DNA of 64,000 nucleotides, taken from assembly GCA_032209605.1 (NCBI GenBank), contig JASFXZ010000035.1:6301748-6365747 (forward strand). Reading direction: 5' to 3'. The notes below the pieces were generated by a model, which was given only the letters and a program-made list of their open reading frames with translations, had not been told where the DNA came from and ran no database searches. Position 1 is the stretch's first letter, and the number at the start of each line of letters is the position of its first letter. Shown one piece after another: positions 38,501 to 48,576 of this stretch. The position numbers and the translations under genes were made by a program. This stretch comes from Mactromeris polynyma (lineage: Eukaryota; Mollusca; Bivalvia; Venerida; Mactridae).

Positions 38501-41500
38501 GAGTTTCAGAGTTAAATATTTGTGAATAAGACCATTGGACAGAGGTAAATCAAATTTAAAGTCTAAGTCTGAGTTTCAGTGTTTAATATTAGTGAATAAG
38601 ACCATTGGACAGAGGTAAATCAAATTTAAAGTCTAAGTCTGAGTTTCAGAGTTAAATATTTGTGAATAAGACCACTGGACAGAGGTAAATCAAATTTAAA
38701 GTCTGGGTTTCAGTGTTTAATATTAGTGAATAAAGCCACTGGACAGAGGTAAATCATATTGAAAGTCTAAGTCCGAGTTTCAGTGTTAAATATTTGTGAA
38801 TAAGACCATTGGACAGAGGTAAATCAAATTTAAAGTCTGAGTTTCAGTGTTTAATATTAGTGAATAAGACCACTGGACAGAGGTAAATCAAATTTAAAGT
38901 CTTAAGTCTGAGTTTCAGTGTTAAATATTTGTGAATAAGACCATTGGACAGAGGTAAATCAAATTTAAAGTCTTAAGTCTGAGTTTCAGTGTTAAATATT
39001 TGTGAATAAGGTCACTGGACAGAGGTAAATCAAATTTAAAGTCTTATGTCTGAGTTTCAGTGTTTAATATTTGTGAATAAAGCCACTGGACAGAGGAAAA
39101 TCAAATCTAAAGTCCTAAGTCTGAGTTTCAGTGTTTAATATTTGTGAATAAGGTCACTGGACAGAGGTAAATCAAATCTAAAGTCCTAAGTCTGAGTTTC
39201 AGTGATAAATATTTGTGAATAAGGTCACTGGACAGATGTAAATCAAATCTAAAGTCCTAAGTCTGAGTTTCAGTGTTAAATATTATTGAATAAGCCACTG
39301 GACAGAGGTAAATCAAATCTAAAGTCTAAGTCTGAGTTTCAGTGTTAAATATTATTGAATAAGCCACTGGACAGAGGTAAATCAAATCTAAAGTCTAAGT
39401 CTGAGTTTCAGTGTTAAATATTATTGAATAAGCCACTGGACAGAGGTAAATCAAATCTAAAGTCTAAGTCTGAGTTTCAGTGTTAAATATCATTGAATAA
39501 GGCCACTGGACAGAGGTAAATAAAATTTGAAGTATAAGTCTGAGTTTCAGTCTTAAATATTTGTGAATAAAGCCCCTGGAAAATCATATCGTTAGTCAAC
39601 TATGAAATAAAACATACCAAATTTTGATTACACTGATGTTTGTGTGCCATGTTGCCAAGCAACCTGATTAAATCTCTCTTCAATCCATACACAGGGTGAT
39701 CAGGATTTACCTCCCTTGCTCGAGATACTTTGTCAACATTTGTGAAAATGTTGTTACCTTGTTTCCCTAGATCCTCTATACATCTGAGTAAAGCTACAAA
39801 TAAATGTATAAGTAATTGAGATATAAACAAATTAAAACAATATTCATGCACTTTTATGTTTCCATTAAATACTTAAAAAAATTATCTTTTCTCGAGTCAA
39901 GAAGTTTGAGAATCAGAGATTTTAGACATTTTTTGCATGCCAATATTTGCTTATCACAGGAGAATATTGTTACATTTGAAAGTCTAGCATTTAAATATAT
40001 ACTTCTCTGACTTCATGCTGGATAATATACGACTTTCTTGAATTTGTGAGATTAGAAAACATTCCCCATCATTAACTTCAAATTTAAACAGTAATCAGTG
40101 ATTTAATAGAAATTTCACTTATCGGTAAGACTAATTTATCTGACCAAGTCATACATTAGTAAAAGAATAGCACAACTTCATTTAAAAAAAAATTGTTTGT
40201 GCATAAAAATATTAATTAACATACAAACTGCCACTTTAAGAAGTTGGTCGTTATCTTGTAGAGTCCCGTAGAGTTTATAATGAGAACTCGCCACACAGAG
40301 ACACTCGAGTTCCTTTACTGTACATAAAATCTGTAACAAGACCACAAACAGTATTCTACCAAACACTAACAGTTACAGGCATAAAATGAATACGAGGGTT
40401 TGACACTCTACAGGCTACAATATGCATGTGGACCTTGGATAAACATTTTTCTGGACAAGACAATTTTCGAAGTTATTCCCTATACAACTATCAAACATAA
40501 GACCCCTGGAAGGGGCGGGTTTTGACCCCAGAGGTATAATTTTCCACCCAGAGGCTACTTTGACCATTCTTGGTGAGAGACCACTAAACAATGCAAGATA
40601 CCTAATAGCAAAGCCCTGGGCCATATAAACAACGTTGAGAAAGGGTCATGCCAGGATGCTACAGAAGTAAATGTGTTCATTGGCTCCTGAGAAGAAGTTA
40701 TTTGAAGGTTTATCTATTTTTAGTTCTGGTGGTCATATTATACAGTCAAATGTTTACTCTCCATTGCCATGACAACTGGAGTTCTGCATGGCATGAAATT
40801 ATTTGTACAATTTTGAAAGGGGTCATAATAAGAAACTATTTTATGAACTTTGGTGGTTAAAGTTGACCAAATGGTTTAGGAGGAGAAGACGTTAAGAAAA
40901 TCAAGACGGACAGTGAGCGGCCATAAAATCTCAGGTGAGTTAATAAAACCCAACAGTTCATAGAATGTACCTGGTTCTCATCAGCATTTCCTGAGGTCAT
41001 TGAAGGGACCTGTCGGGATTGGGTTATAAAATCCGCAGCTATGAAATGTATATTATCAACACAAGGAATTTCTGCGGGTCCTGGGGCATCAGAGGATAAA
41101 CTGTTGTCTTCTTGAAGTCTCTGTAGTGTATTCAATAACACATCAAGCCACAGAATCCTAAAATATAGATAAGGTTTTCATTAAACAAGTGTTTGTTTGG
41201 CACAACCCTACCTTCCCATGAAAATGGCCCTTACTCAAAAATATTTTGATTTGTTGACCACAGTAATCCCATTCACAAACCCAACCTTTAGTTCAAGCTT
41301 ATGAGCTGCATTTCAAGTTTGATTCAAATAACTATGTGTAGATATTGAGTAGGATATAATAGTCTTGTTTTATTTATAGTTATCTTGCCACCTGTGACCC
41401 CATACCCAACCTCCTGCTTGGGTCTCAGTGTAAGCTAAACCAAGATTTTATTTAAAACGGCACAAACCAACATTTTATGTTAAACAGCATTGACCTTGAC

Positions 41501-44500
41501 CCCTGTGACCCCATACTCAACCTCCTGCTTGGGTCTCGGTGTAAGCTAAACCAAGATTTTATCTAAAACGGCACAAACCAAGATTTTATGTTAAACAGCA
41601 CTGACCTTGACCCCTGTGACCCCATACTCAACCTCCTGCTTGGGTCTCGGTGTAAGCTAAACCAAGATTTTATTTAAAACGGCACAAACCAACATTTTAT
41701 GTTAAACAGCACTGACCTTGACCCCTGTGACCCCATACTCAACCTCCTGCTTGGGTCTCGGTGTAAGCTAAACCAAGATTTTATTTAAAACGGCACAAAC
41801 CAAGATTTTATGTTAAACAGCACTGACCTTGACCCCTGTGACCCCATACTCAACCTCCTGCTTGGGTCTCGGTGTAAGCTAAACAAAGATTTTATTTAAA
41901 CGGCACAAACCAACATTTTATGTTAAACAGCATTGACCTTGACCCCATACTCAACCCCATCTTCATCTCCCTTAAGTACACTATAGGTTGTATTCAAGTT
42001 TGGTGGCAATGAAGCTTATACACAGAACCTTAGCAATAGTTATCCTTTTTTACAGCAGTTGAGCTAAACACAAAAACTTAACACTGCTAATCAGTTGCTA
42101 ATTTCTATACAAAAACAAGATGAGAATACTGGATTCCTTCACCCATACTACAAGTGGTCTTCAAGATAAATGGCAACGCGATGCAGACGCAAATGACAAT
42201 AATGATCAGGCTTCGACAATAACTCTTCATTTTTTCAGAACAGTTAAGCTGAATTGATTGCAAAATTAAAACTCTACCTTGCTTCTATACTAAGGTTGTG
42301 GAAAACTTGGCCACAGAAGTTTGAAATCTTCAAACAGTCTTCAACAACCAGTAAACTGAAAAAAAGGTTGAACAGGTAAGCCACAAATATGACACAAGTT
42401 TGTAACACATTTGGAACTATATTCTGTCAAGACTAGTAAATTAATTAGTAAATTATTTGTCTTCCAGCAATATTATAATATACACCATTAATTTATGTGT
42501 TCTATTGACAATATCAGCCAAATCTGTTGAAAGAAAAATATTATTACACATCTTTATAGTTTCAAAAATTCTTTTAATGCCATGCACTGATAGAGCAGAT
42601 ACGTGTTCTTGCTGCCAAGCCTAAGAATGTATACCAAACTTTTAAATTAACAATTTTAATTTGTACAAGTCCCTGTTATTTCTTCAATGGACCATGCTTT
42701 TCTACAGCACATTAAAAAGCATTTCGGTACCATTTAAATCAAATCTTGACAGATATGTTTATTGCAAAAATTTAAAAAAAATCTTGATAAAGGGAGGTAA
42801 TTCACTAAAACACTTCAACAAATAAAAAAAGGTTAGTTTAAGCCTTAGAAGTAACATAATTTGGCAACAATGTCAATGTTCTTATGTTTTACAACTACAA
42901 TGACATTTATTTTCCTGAAATAAACCATACTTTTGAATGAAAAAGGAAAGGCATTATGCCCATTAGGAGGCTAATACCCCAAGTTTAAACCTAGAGTATG
43001 TAAAATGGAATCAAGTTTACCCATTTTCTGATTCAGTATCTGCGGCAATCTGTACACAGTATTGTAGTAACTCAAAGGTAGCCTCACTTTGTGTAAAATC
43101 CGGATTTCTATCACAGCCAGACAAGGTTAGATGTATTACCATGGATACATATTCACGAAGTTTCAGATCATTAATATCCAGACACACCCTGAAAAAAAAA
43201 ACAATATACAAAAACATGCAGAAAAATTAAATTGATACTGAATATTTTAATAGACAGAAAATAATTGAACATTCAAAAAAAGTTATCTGTAGAACCACGG
43301 ACCTGTATATAGGTCCGTGGTAGAACTGATGGGTGCTGCCTGAAGTTTATGAAAATTCATTGAACTTTGACAATACACACATATCCTCTTGGTAGTGCAG
43401 CTTTCAATTAAGTTTCATTAAATTCCGCTAGGTGGCTGCTGGAAATAGCGTGGACACGACTGTGCGACAGGCACATGTACTAACACACAGACACTCGGAC
43501 AGACGAAGTGGCAGCTGTATGATCCTCCTTCAGGGAGTATAAAACAGCATTAAATACTTTTAACAATCTATCATTACCAATGTTACAAAAATAACACGCA
43601 CTAACAACATGCTTGTTTCTACAAAGTACTTTCTATAATATTTCTTACAGTTAAGAAAAGCAAAATATAACATCCTGGATATTTTTTGCTGCATTTCTTT
43701 GAAAAACCTCCAAAGATACATACCTAAAAATGGGTTGAAATTTTGCCCAAATTTCACACTGATTTTCAGGATTACCAGAAGAGTAGTTTCCAAGGAATTG
43801 AATTGCACATCGCAATAATAACAAAATTTCATCAGTCTTGGAGTCACTAGAAACTAACTTTGACAATAAAATATTTGTAAGTTCTATAAATCGTGAAGAG
43901 TTATGTATATGGGCTTGATTTTCAACACATGTAGCACAAACATTCCTGCACAGCCTGAAAAAGTTGGTTAAGTACAAGCACATGTCTGTACTGATCTGTG
44001 TTTCTTGTAATGCACCTTCTAACACATTTTCAAGATTTTTCATGAAGTCTGTGGGTAGTTCCATTCTGAAATACAGACACAAATAGTAATTAAGCTTAAA
44101 CTAATAGCAAATACTTAATAGTTGAATATTTCAGTATGTTGCTATGGACATGAATATCCACCAAAGGTGTTAACATATTGATTACATGCTTTTGTATGAA
44201 TATCAACAAGCATGTATGTTGATTGCTTTCTTGTTCATATATATATTCTAACCGCCTTACTTTTATTAATGTTAAATTATTCAATCATACTGGTACAATA
44301 TAAATTGTACCATGGATGTCAGTACAGTTATATGGATTGACATTGTGGTTATTGCAAATCTTTGATATTTTTTCATATCATTTTTCTCCAGTTGCGGTAC
44401 CTCTACGGGTCTTCTGAGCTGAGCCTGTGGGACCCAACCCTGGTAGCGCCACACAAGCTCGAAAGGTCAATCTTCCAGTCTCAATGGAAGATCACAGCTA

Positions 44501-45026
44501 TCTTGCTCCTCTTCTCTATTTTCATCTATGACATATCCTTTCTAGACTGAGTCTATGTTCTATCTATTCTATTCTTCTCGTGCACCGTAATATAATAGTC
44601 AAATTTGACAGCATTACGTATTCCACAAATACAGAGTAACGGATAGAGTTAGAACGAACATGCATACATATTCATACATGATTACATCAGCAAGTCATCA
44701 GACATTCCCAGCTATATTGTGTATTTATGACAACAGAGAGTGCAGTTCGTGAGTTTCATCACTAGACAATTAGTAAGTCTACAAGTATTGAAGTAATTGT
44801 CCACCCATAAACTAATCCGAATAATTCGTATCCGAATATATATCCACTACAAATATATTTATTACACAGCTTACCGAATAGATTGGTACTGCGTACATTT
44901 AAGCATTGAATTCAAAATAAGATTAAGTTCCTCATATGATACAACATTTGTATCTGCAACCAACACCATCTGAAATTTCGAATACAATTGATCCAGTTCA
45001 TCGTTGGAAACACTGGGCGCAGCCAT
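32419..45026 (-). CDS. ATXN10: Ataxin-10, complete nine-exon gene
   Basis: Assembled from nine minus-strand segments: 45026-44875, 44065-43724, 43188-43021, 42355-42278, 41157-40971, 40330-40225, 39793-39618, 33763-33689 and 32592-32419. Coding length is 1458 nt (485 residues plus stop); vertebrate ataxin-10 is about 475. Every intron begins GT and ends AG, and every split codon joins in phase. The start MAAPSV is chosen over an in-frame ATG 20 codons upstream, because the context CAAAATGG is favourable and vertebrate ataxin-10 also begins MAAP. The C-terminus (GLKRDLIRLLGNM, ELDGIPLIL, WSVFAIHNLTEENEEN) carries the conserved ataxin-10 domain, and the family folds as armadillo-like helical repeats. 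Known roles in vertebrates are cytoplasmic and centrosomal: neuritogenesis, cytokinesis and ciliary function. Introns contain tandem arrays and mobile elements. Identification is firm; exact splice sites need transcript support. Confidence 0.93.
33125..33215 (-). repeat. tRNA-like SINE remnant in ATXN10 intron 8
   Basis: On the minus strand GAGTTCAAACCC (plus-strand 33166-33177) resembles a B-box, preceded by a short tRNA-like stretch. Partial and decayed. Confidence 0.4.
33689..33763 (-). CDS. ATXN10: ATXN10 exon 8 (small)
   Basis: A 75-nt exon found by reading for the expected ataxin-10 motif. It encodes residues 404-428, including RELDGIPLILDQ and IDGKNP. Acceptor ATTTATAG|A. The donor AAA|GTTCCA is weak beyond the GT, but it is the one that preserves both phase and the usual spacing NP-x4-W to exon 9. 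Confidence 0.85.
33789..34488. mobile_element. TIR element carrying a 26-bp array (ATXN10 intron 7)
   Basis: TACCAGTCAGAAGAG at 33789-33803 faces an inverted CTCTTCTGATCAGTA at 34474-34488 (12 of 15 positions pair). Its left 90 bp resembles the 21120-21480 element. The interior is occupied by the 26-bp minisatellite, so this is an array-bearing relative of that element. It lies 26 bp from exon 8. Confidence 0.55.
33874..34347. repeat. 26-bp minisatellite, about 18 copies (ATXN10 intron 7)
   Basis: A period of 26 bp with core ACAGGTCTATAGGATACACC followed by ATTTTT. Copies are nearly identical in the middle and diverge at the two ends, as expected of recent internal homogenisation. Confidence 0.93.
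34972..35203. mobile_element. Fold-back MITE-like element (ATXN10 intron 7)
   Basis: Imperfect inverted arms of about 60 bp: the left has AGCATCTCAAAATGATGAGAT, the right ends GATTGAGATGCTTTGGGAGA. The CATCTC / GAGATG and GCTCAAAT / ATTTGAGC blocks pair. No target duplication is obvious. Confidence 0.5.
35329..35474. repeat. 21-bp tandem repeat, 7 copies (ATXN10 intron 7)
   Basis: A 21-bp period, unit containing GAATACATTCGATGCTGCTA, seven near-perfect copies. The last two share a GATGCTG to GGTGCTG change. Confidence 0.92.
36560..36720 (-). repeat. tRNA-derived SINE fragment (ATXN10 intron 7)
   Basis: On the minus strand a good A-box, TTAGCTCAGTAGTTAGAGC (plus-strand 36688-36706), and a degenerate B-box, GAGTTGGATTCC (plus-strand 36653-36664), at tRNA spacing. 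The insertion is in the sense orientation of ATXN10. Confidence 0.6.
38302..39580. repeat. 70-bp array grown inside a MITE (ATXN10 intron 7)
   Basis: About 17-18 units with a period near 70 bp (some shortened), each containing AAGTCTGAGTTTCAG, a TTAAATATT block, GTGAATAAG and GGACAGAGGTAAATCAAA. The unit head matches the right arm of the fold-back MITE at 11359-11625. The sequence left of the array (38302-38350: GTGAATATAATAAGACTGAA) matches the opposite arm. The array is therefore an expanded portion of such an element. It ends just 38 bp before exon 7. Confidence 0.85.
39618..39793 (-). CDS. ATXN10: ATXN10 exon 7 (start of ataxin-10 domain)
   Basis: Acceptor ATTTGTAG|C and donor TTG|GTATGT. 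Encodes residues 345-403. It contains CIEDLGKQGNNIFTNVDKV and YGLKRDLIRLLGNMAHKHQ, the most recognisable block of the conserved C-terminal ataxin-10 domain. It is followed by the 5.85-kb intron 7. Confidence 0.93.
40225..40330 (-). CDS. ATXN10: ATXN10 exon 6
   Basis: Acceptor TTGTTACAG|A and donor GTTT|GTATGT. Encodes residues 310-344 plus one base, including LQDNDQLLKVAV. A GT four bases earlier would break the phase with exon 7, so the later donor is chosen. Confidence 0.8.
40971..41157 (-). CDS. ATXN10: ATXN10 exon 5
   Basis: Acceptor ATATTTTAG|G and donor CAG|GTACAT. Encodes residues 247-309. The first part (ILWLDVLLNTLQRLQED) is helical. The latter half is rich in D, E, S and P, as expected of the variable linker of the protein. 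Confidence 0.85.
41391..41957. repeat. 111-bp tandem repeat, about 5 copies (ATXN10 intron 4)
   Basis: A period of 111 bp. Each unit contains CCTGTGACCCCATACTCAAC, GGGTCTCGGTGTAAGC and AAAACGGCACAAACCAA. Copies are more than 95% alike by eye. Confidence 0.9.
42278..42355 (-). CDS. ATXN10: ATXN10 exon 4 (small)
   Basis: A 78-nt exon after a strong polypyrimidine tract TTTTTTTCAG, with donor AG|GTAGAG. Encodes residues 221-247, including EDCLKISNFCGQVFHNLSIE. Recognised because it bridges exons 3 and 5 in phase (SENG-LLVV and SIEA-RILWLD). Confidence 0.85.
43021..43188 (-). CDS. ATXN10: ATXN10 exon 3
   Basis: Acceptor TTTTTCAG|G and donor GG|GTAAAC. Encodes residues 165-221, with VCLDINDLKLREYVSMVIHL. 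Both boundaries split a codon after its second base, matching their neighbours. Confidence 0.88.
43294..43321. repeat. Perfect hairpin in ATXN10 intron 2
   Basis: ACCACGGACCT and AGGTCCGTGGT form a perfect 11-bp stem around GTATAT. Similar CACGGAC-cored hairpins occur at 46783-46825 and near 13478. Confidence 0.75.
43724..44065 (-). CDS. ATXN10: ATXN10 exon 2
   Basis: Acceptor TATTTCAG|A and donor AG|GTATGT. Encodes about residues 51-165, the largest exon. It includes FFRLCRNVCATCVENQ and LLRCAIQFLGNYSSGN, which match the N-terminal armadillo-like region of ataxin-10. Confidence 0.9.
44875..45026 (-). CDS. ATXN10: ATXN10 exon 1 (coding part)
   Basis: Encodes residues 1-50 and two bases of codon 51. 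It starts MAAPSVSNDELDQLYSKF and ends with donor CG|GTAAGC. The in-frame upstream alternative start at 45086 would add 20 residues of unlikely composition. Confidence 0.85.
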
Positions 45027-45240
45027 TTTGTATCGGTACCGAAAAGATACATTTACAGCGAAAATTATCATCGCATTTTTTATCACAATCTCCTACGTAG
45101 TGGTCTCCCTTTACAAAGAGTTTAATCACGAAACAAGTCAAAATGAATTGTATATCAAATAAAAGAACTGCACATGGGGAAAGAGGAACTTAACATACAT
45201 CTATAAACATAAAAAGAAATAATTTCCTCACAGAAATTAA
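45027..45240 (-). promoter_or_regulatory. Putative ATXN10 5' UTR and promoter region
   Basis: Directly upstream of the chosen start codon. The start lies within CAAAATGGCTGCGCCC, which resembles the YY1-type element (AANATGGC) often found at start codons of housekeeping genes. No TATA box is evident. The assignment rests on position plus that motif. Confidence 0.35.
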
Positions 45241-45254
45241 CAACCTAGGAACTG

Positions 45255-45515
45255 TCAGTAAAATTACTGGTTGTCAGACGTTTCACCCCAAGTCGATCGT
45301 TTAATTCCTCCTAAAGTAATTTATCACATTGAAGACATTTCTCCCCCAATATAAATATCAAAATTAATATATATAGTGTAAAATTATTATGATAAATATA
45401 ATCAAATAAGTTTGATTTATAAAATAACTGTTATTGTATATTTAATTATGGGGGTGAAACGTCTTGGGGAGGAAACGACTTGGGGGTGAAACGTCGGAAT
45501 TCAAATTACTGAGGG
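45255..45515. mobile_element. Inverted-repeat element, GACGTTTCACCCC family
   Basis: GACGTTTCACCCCAAGTCG at 45277-45295 is inverted at 45476-45495 with one inserted G. A further GGGGGTGAAACGTC copy lies at about 45450. Outer AAATTACTG / AATTACTGA segments may be ends. Related GGGGGTGAAA motifs occur near 55005. Non-coding MITE-like DNA upstream of ATXN10. Confidence 0.5.
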
Positions 45516-45689
45516 ATTAACTCGATTTAACAGTTAGCTAACCTCACACCTGGGATATTGGTCCCAGCTTATAATTAACCGCAACATAAACATTGATTTC
45601 CAACACATACATAATATTTACTGAGTACATCCCGTACAACCTGCTGCATTGATGGTAGTTCTGTTTGTTGATGGCAATGCCAGATGAAA

Positions 45690-46500
45690 GGTGCGAGATC
45701 GACAAAGGGTACGTATTTACATTCAAAATGCAGCAAGATAATATACCTGAACTCTCAATTGATGGAACTGATGTTCATAAGCTAATCTGAAGCCAGACAA
45801 AGCTATTGGATCAGATCGCAATCCACCATTTGTACTTCGGGAACTTAGGAATGACATTGTTGACATTCTTCAGTGGCCTAGCTGCGGTTACGCACAATAC
45901 GATCGTGTATACAATTCGTCATCGGAATAAAACAACTTTGCTATCACTTCTCTTGATGACAGCAACATTCCTTAACAAATTGCATGTATAAGAATGGGAA
46001 GATGAGTGGGACATGGAATGTAATCCTTCCAAATGCCAAGTACTTCATGTTATAAGAAACAATAATGTCACCAAAAAACTCAATATGTACCCCATGGCCA
46101 AAACGCCCGTAAACCTCTAATCCGTCCACAGCCGGAATATGCCAACTTAACAAAAACAAAATTGAAAAGGTCCAACATCTTGCTCTTCGGTGGCTTTCTC
46201 GTGACTTCTAACATCTTTCTTACGTAACAAAAAATGCAAGAAAGACTAGGTTGGCTCTCCCTAAACCACAAAACAAACAAAGCAAAAAGACCATCCAGAA
46301 AAGTGCACCCACCGAGCTTCCGACAAGTCACTTCTGACTACCACAAATTATCATTCTTTGCTCATTCAGTAGCATTATGGAATAATCTGCCTAGCCACAC
46401 AATTGTCACCATCCCTACCCTTGATACTTTCAAGGTGGGTGTGGCAACCATCTGGTATAAGATTAGACACAATGTTTTTATCTTTTATCTCAGTTCCTTT
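45690..46500 (+). pseudogene. Internally deleted LINE fragment
   Basis: The plus strand contains scattered pieces of one reverse transcriptase protein: an early RT segment near 45787-45876 (NLKPDKAIGSDRNPPFVLRE); then, after an apparent deletion of the catalytic region, EWDMECNPSKCQVLHV near 45995-46060; and the C-terminal piece MQERLGWLSLNH with ALWNNLP and TIPTLDTFK at 46234-46440. Stops and shifts separate the pieces. The catalytic YADD region is not visible. It is a dead copy, different in sequence from the LINEs at 31 kb and 48-52 kb. Confidence 0.8.
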
Positions 46501-47086
46501 GTCTTTACCACTCAACATGTTTAATCCTTTTTTATTCTCTCTCTCGAGCTTATGTAAGAACCAGCGGTCTTTTATTAATTATTCCTTTATTCGCCCTACT
46601 TATAAATCGACGCCCTCCACATGTCTGTAACATTCGGAAGTTGACATTATTTAATAGACATATCGATAAGATGCGGAAATATGTAGCAAAATGTTGCGAT
46701 AAAAAGGGAAAGCTGTAGCATTTTTTAGCAAATCTTATGCAATTAAGTATGTTAAATGTTGCTCGGAATGGAAGCATCCTATCACGGACATATATACCAT
46801 GAGAAGTATGGTTTATATGTCCGTGACCCTATCAATCAACATGCAAATATCGATTTATCTTTTGCCAGATCAGCATTTCCTAAGAAATCATAGTTTATTC
46901 TCTAAACTCTATTTACTCCCTAAATTCGCTCCCAACCTGGTCGCTGACTAGCCTTTTTTAAAATGGTAGCAATGTGTACTGGCTACTCCGTGGTGGCGTT
47001 TCCGATACTATCGTAGGTTACGATGTAAGGGAGGTCACTGTGTTGATTCTGTATGAGTGTTTTGGGTAGCAGTTAATTCTCCTCTA
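46501..47086. other. Intergenic with a strong hairpin
   Basis: No gene. A hairpin with 18-base arms (CACGGACATATATACCAT versus ATGGTTTATATGTCCGTG, one mismatched position) and a 7-nt loop lies at 46783-46825. It shares the CACGGAC core with the hairpin at 43294. Confidence 0.5.
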
Positions 47087-47326
47087 TTGAACGTACGCAC
47101 GCATTGAACGTACGATGAATAATTCATTAGGTGGGCGTAAACATTAATAGTAGCGTACTATATTATATTTTCATAAACTTGATCTATGTTCAATATTCAA
47201 CGTTAACGTATATACCTGAGATTAAACGAACACCAGACACATTTCCTTTGCGTTCAATGATTTCGTTCATTAGCTGCGACATATAATTCTCCCCTATTGA
47301 ACCAGGGCTATTACATACCGGGTTAT
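47087..47326. repeat. Dispersed repeat, first copy
   Basis: 47087-47148 is about 90% identical to 52098-52160 in the same orientation (GAACGTACGATGAATAATT, GGGCGTAAACATTAAT). 47303-47326 matches 52074-52097 in the opposite orientation at 23 of 24 bases (core ACCCGGTATGTA). The parts are arranged differently at the two loci, so this is a rearranged repeat, probably a mobile element. Confidence 0.6.
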
Positions 47327-47507
47327 GAATCAGACGGTGTACCGTAGTTTATCATGCCTCGGATGATCACGTGACTCACTACCCAACATCGAGTGCCATT
47401 TGCAAATTAATGTTTTGTTATAGCGAAGACAAAATGTAAAACCAACTAAATAAAACGCATTCTTTTGCAACTTTATTGATTTTCTGGATGAGATATGTAT
47501 TGCTTCG

Positions 47508-47770
47508 TTGAAAGTTAAAGTTAAACCAAAAATACTTTGTCAGCTTTTTGACTCATTTGTGGGATCAACCCTCAACTACAGTTCGGAGATATTTGGGTTT
47601 GACAAATCCTTAGAAATTGAACGTATTCACCTAAATTTTTTGAAACGGGTTTTGAATGTCAGGCAAAGTGCTAGTACAAACGCTGTTTATGCGGAATTAG
47701 GAAGATATCCTCTTTATATTACAGAATACAGAATACAGAATAGTTTATTTGACTTAAGCATATACATCTT
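47508..47770 (+). pseudogene. LINE C-terminal region fragment
   Basis: The plus strand reads LFDSFVGSTLNYSSEIFGF, then ERIHLNFLKRVLNVRQS and YAELGRYPLYI. This is homologous to the part of the minus-strand LINE at 49.2-49.8 kb that reads LFDSYVCSILNYSCEVWGS. It is a second, inverted copy of the same broad family, truncated on both sides. Confidence 0.75.
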
Positions 47771-48014
47771 ATCACCATGAACATAATGTATACATACAAT
47801 TATAAATACAATCACATGCATGCATTCAAACAGCTAAGCAAACATATTTACAATGTAACGTCAATAAGTGTTTGTTCAGAGGCAACATTACAAAAACATT
47901 ATACTCCCTACAACAACAAAATATTACATGTGTCCCAATATATCCAAACGGTTAATTCATTATATTGAATGTATATGTTGTTCAATACAAAATGGAACGT
48001 CTTCTTTCAAGTGC

Positions 48015-48574
48015 TTAGATGATAAAAGACCCAAGATTACTAAGCTCCTTTTTGTTGTTTGAACACAGCAATTGAACAAATTTAAACATGCTAGAATTTC
48101 GCAAATAGTAAGACTTTATGAATGTATTTCTAAAATCAGAATATAATGTACATTTTAAAACAAAATGAAACTCATCTTCAATGTCATTACAATTGCATAA
48201 AACACATGTTCGATTCTCTCTGGGAACATTTGTATGTCTCCCAGTTTCAATGGCTAATGGATGTGACGAAAGTCGTATTTTTGATAAAGCACATCGTATT
48301 TTCACATTTTTAATTATGTTTAAATATTCTGGTAATTCTATATCATCTTTTATGTGTCTATACAGAAACAGTGGATTACTAAGTCTTACACCTTCGTTCC
48401 ATTGAGATATATATGTCTTTGAGTCTTATTGTGAGTGTTTTAATAAAATGCTTATGGATCACAGATTCTGGGTAAGTCCACACATTGTTAAATCCGGCGT
48501 CTTGGAGAATATGTTTGACTCTGTTTGCCCAATTTTTGGAAGTGTCTGCTTTTTCTAAGAGCGTGTTATAGACA
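48015..48574 (-). pseudogene. LINE 3' coding end with zinc knuckle
   Basis: Minus-strand continuation of the LINE at 49226-50720 beyond an inserted MITE. It reads YVYNTLLEKADTSKNWANRV, has one frameshift near 48405, then RCALSKIRLSSH and the zinc-knuckle-like CVLCNCNDIEDEFHFVLKC (C-x2-C-x9-H-x4-C), ending NNKKELSNLGSFII-stop at 48015. The knuckle is also found in the separate LINE fragment at 50.7-51.4 kb. Confidence 0.8.
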
Positions 48575-48576
48575 TA

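Noticed and set aside
45086..45086. An upstream ATG as the ATXN10 start
   Set aside because: It would add 20 residues (MIKNAMIIFAV...) unlike known ataxin-10; the downstream ATG has a better context and gives the familiar MAAP start.
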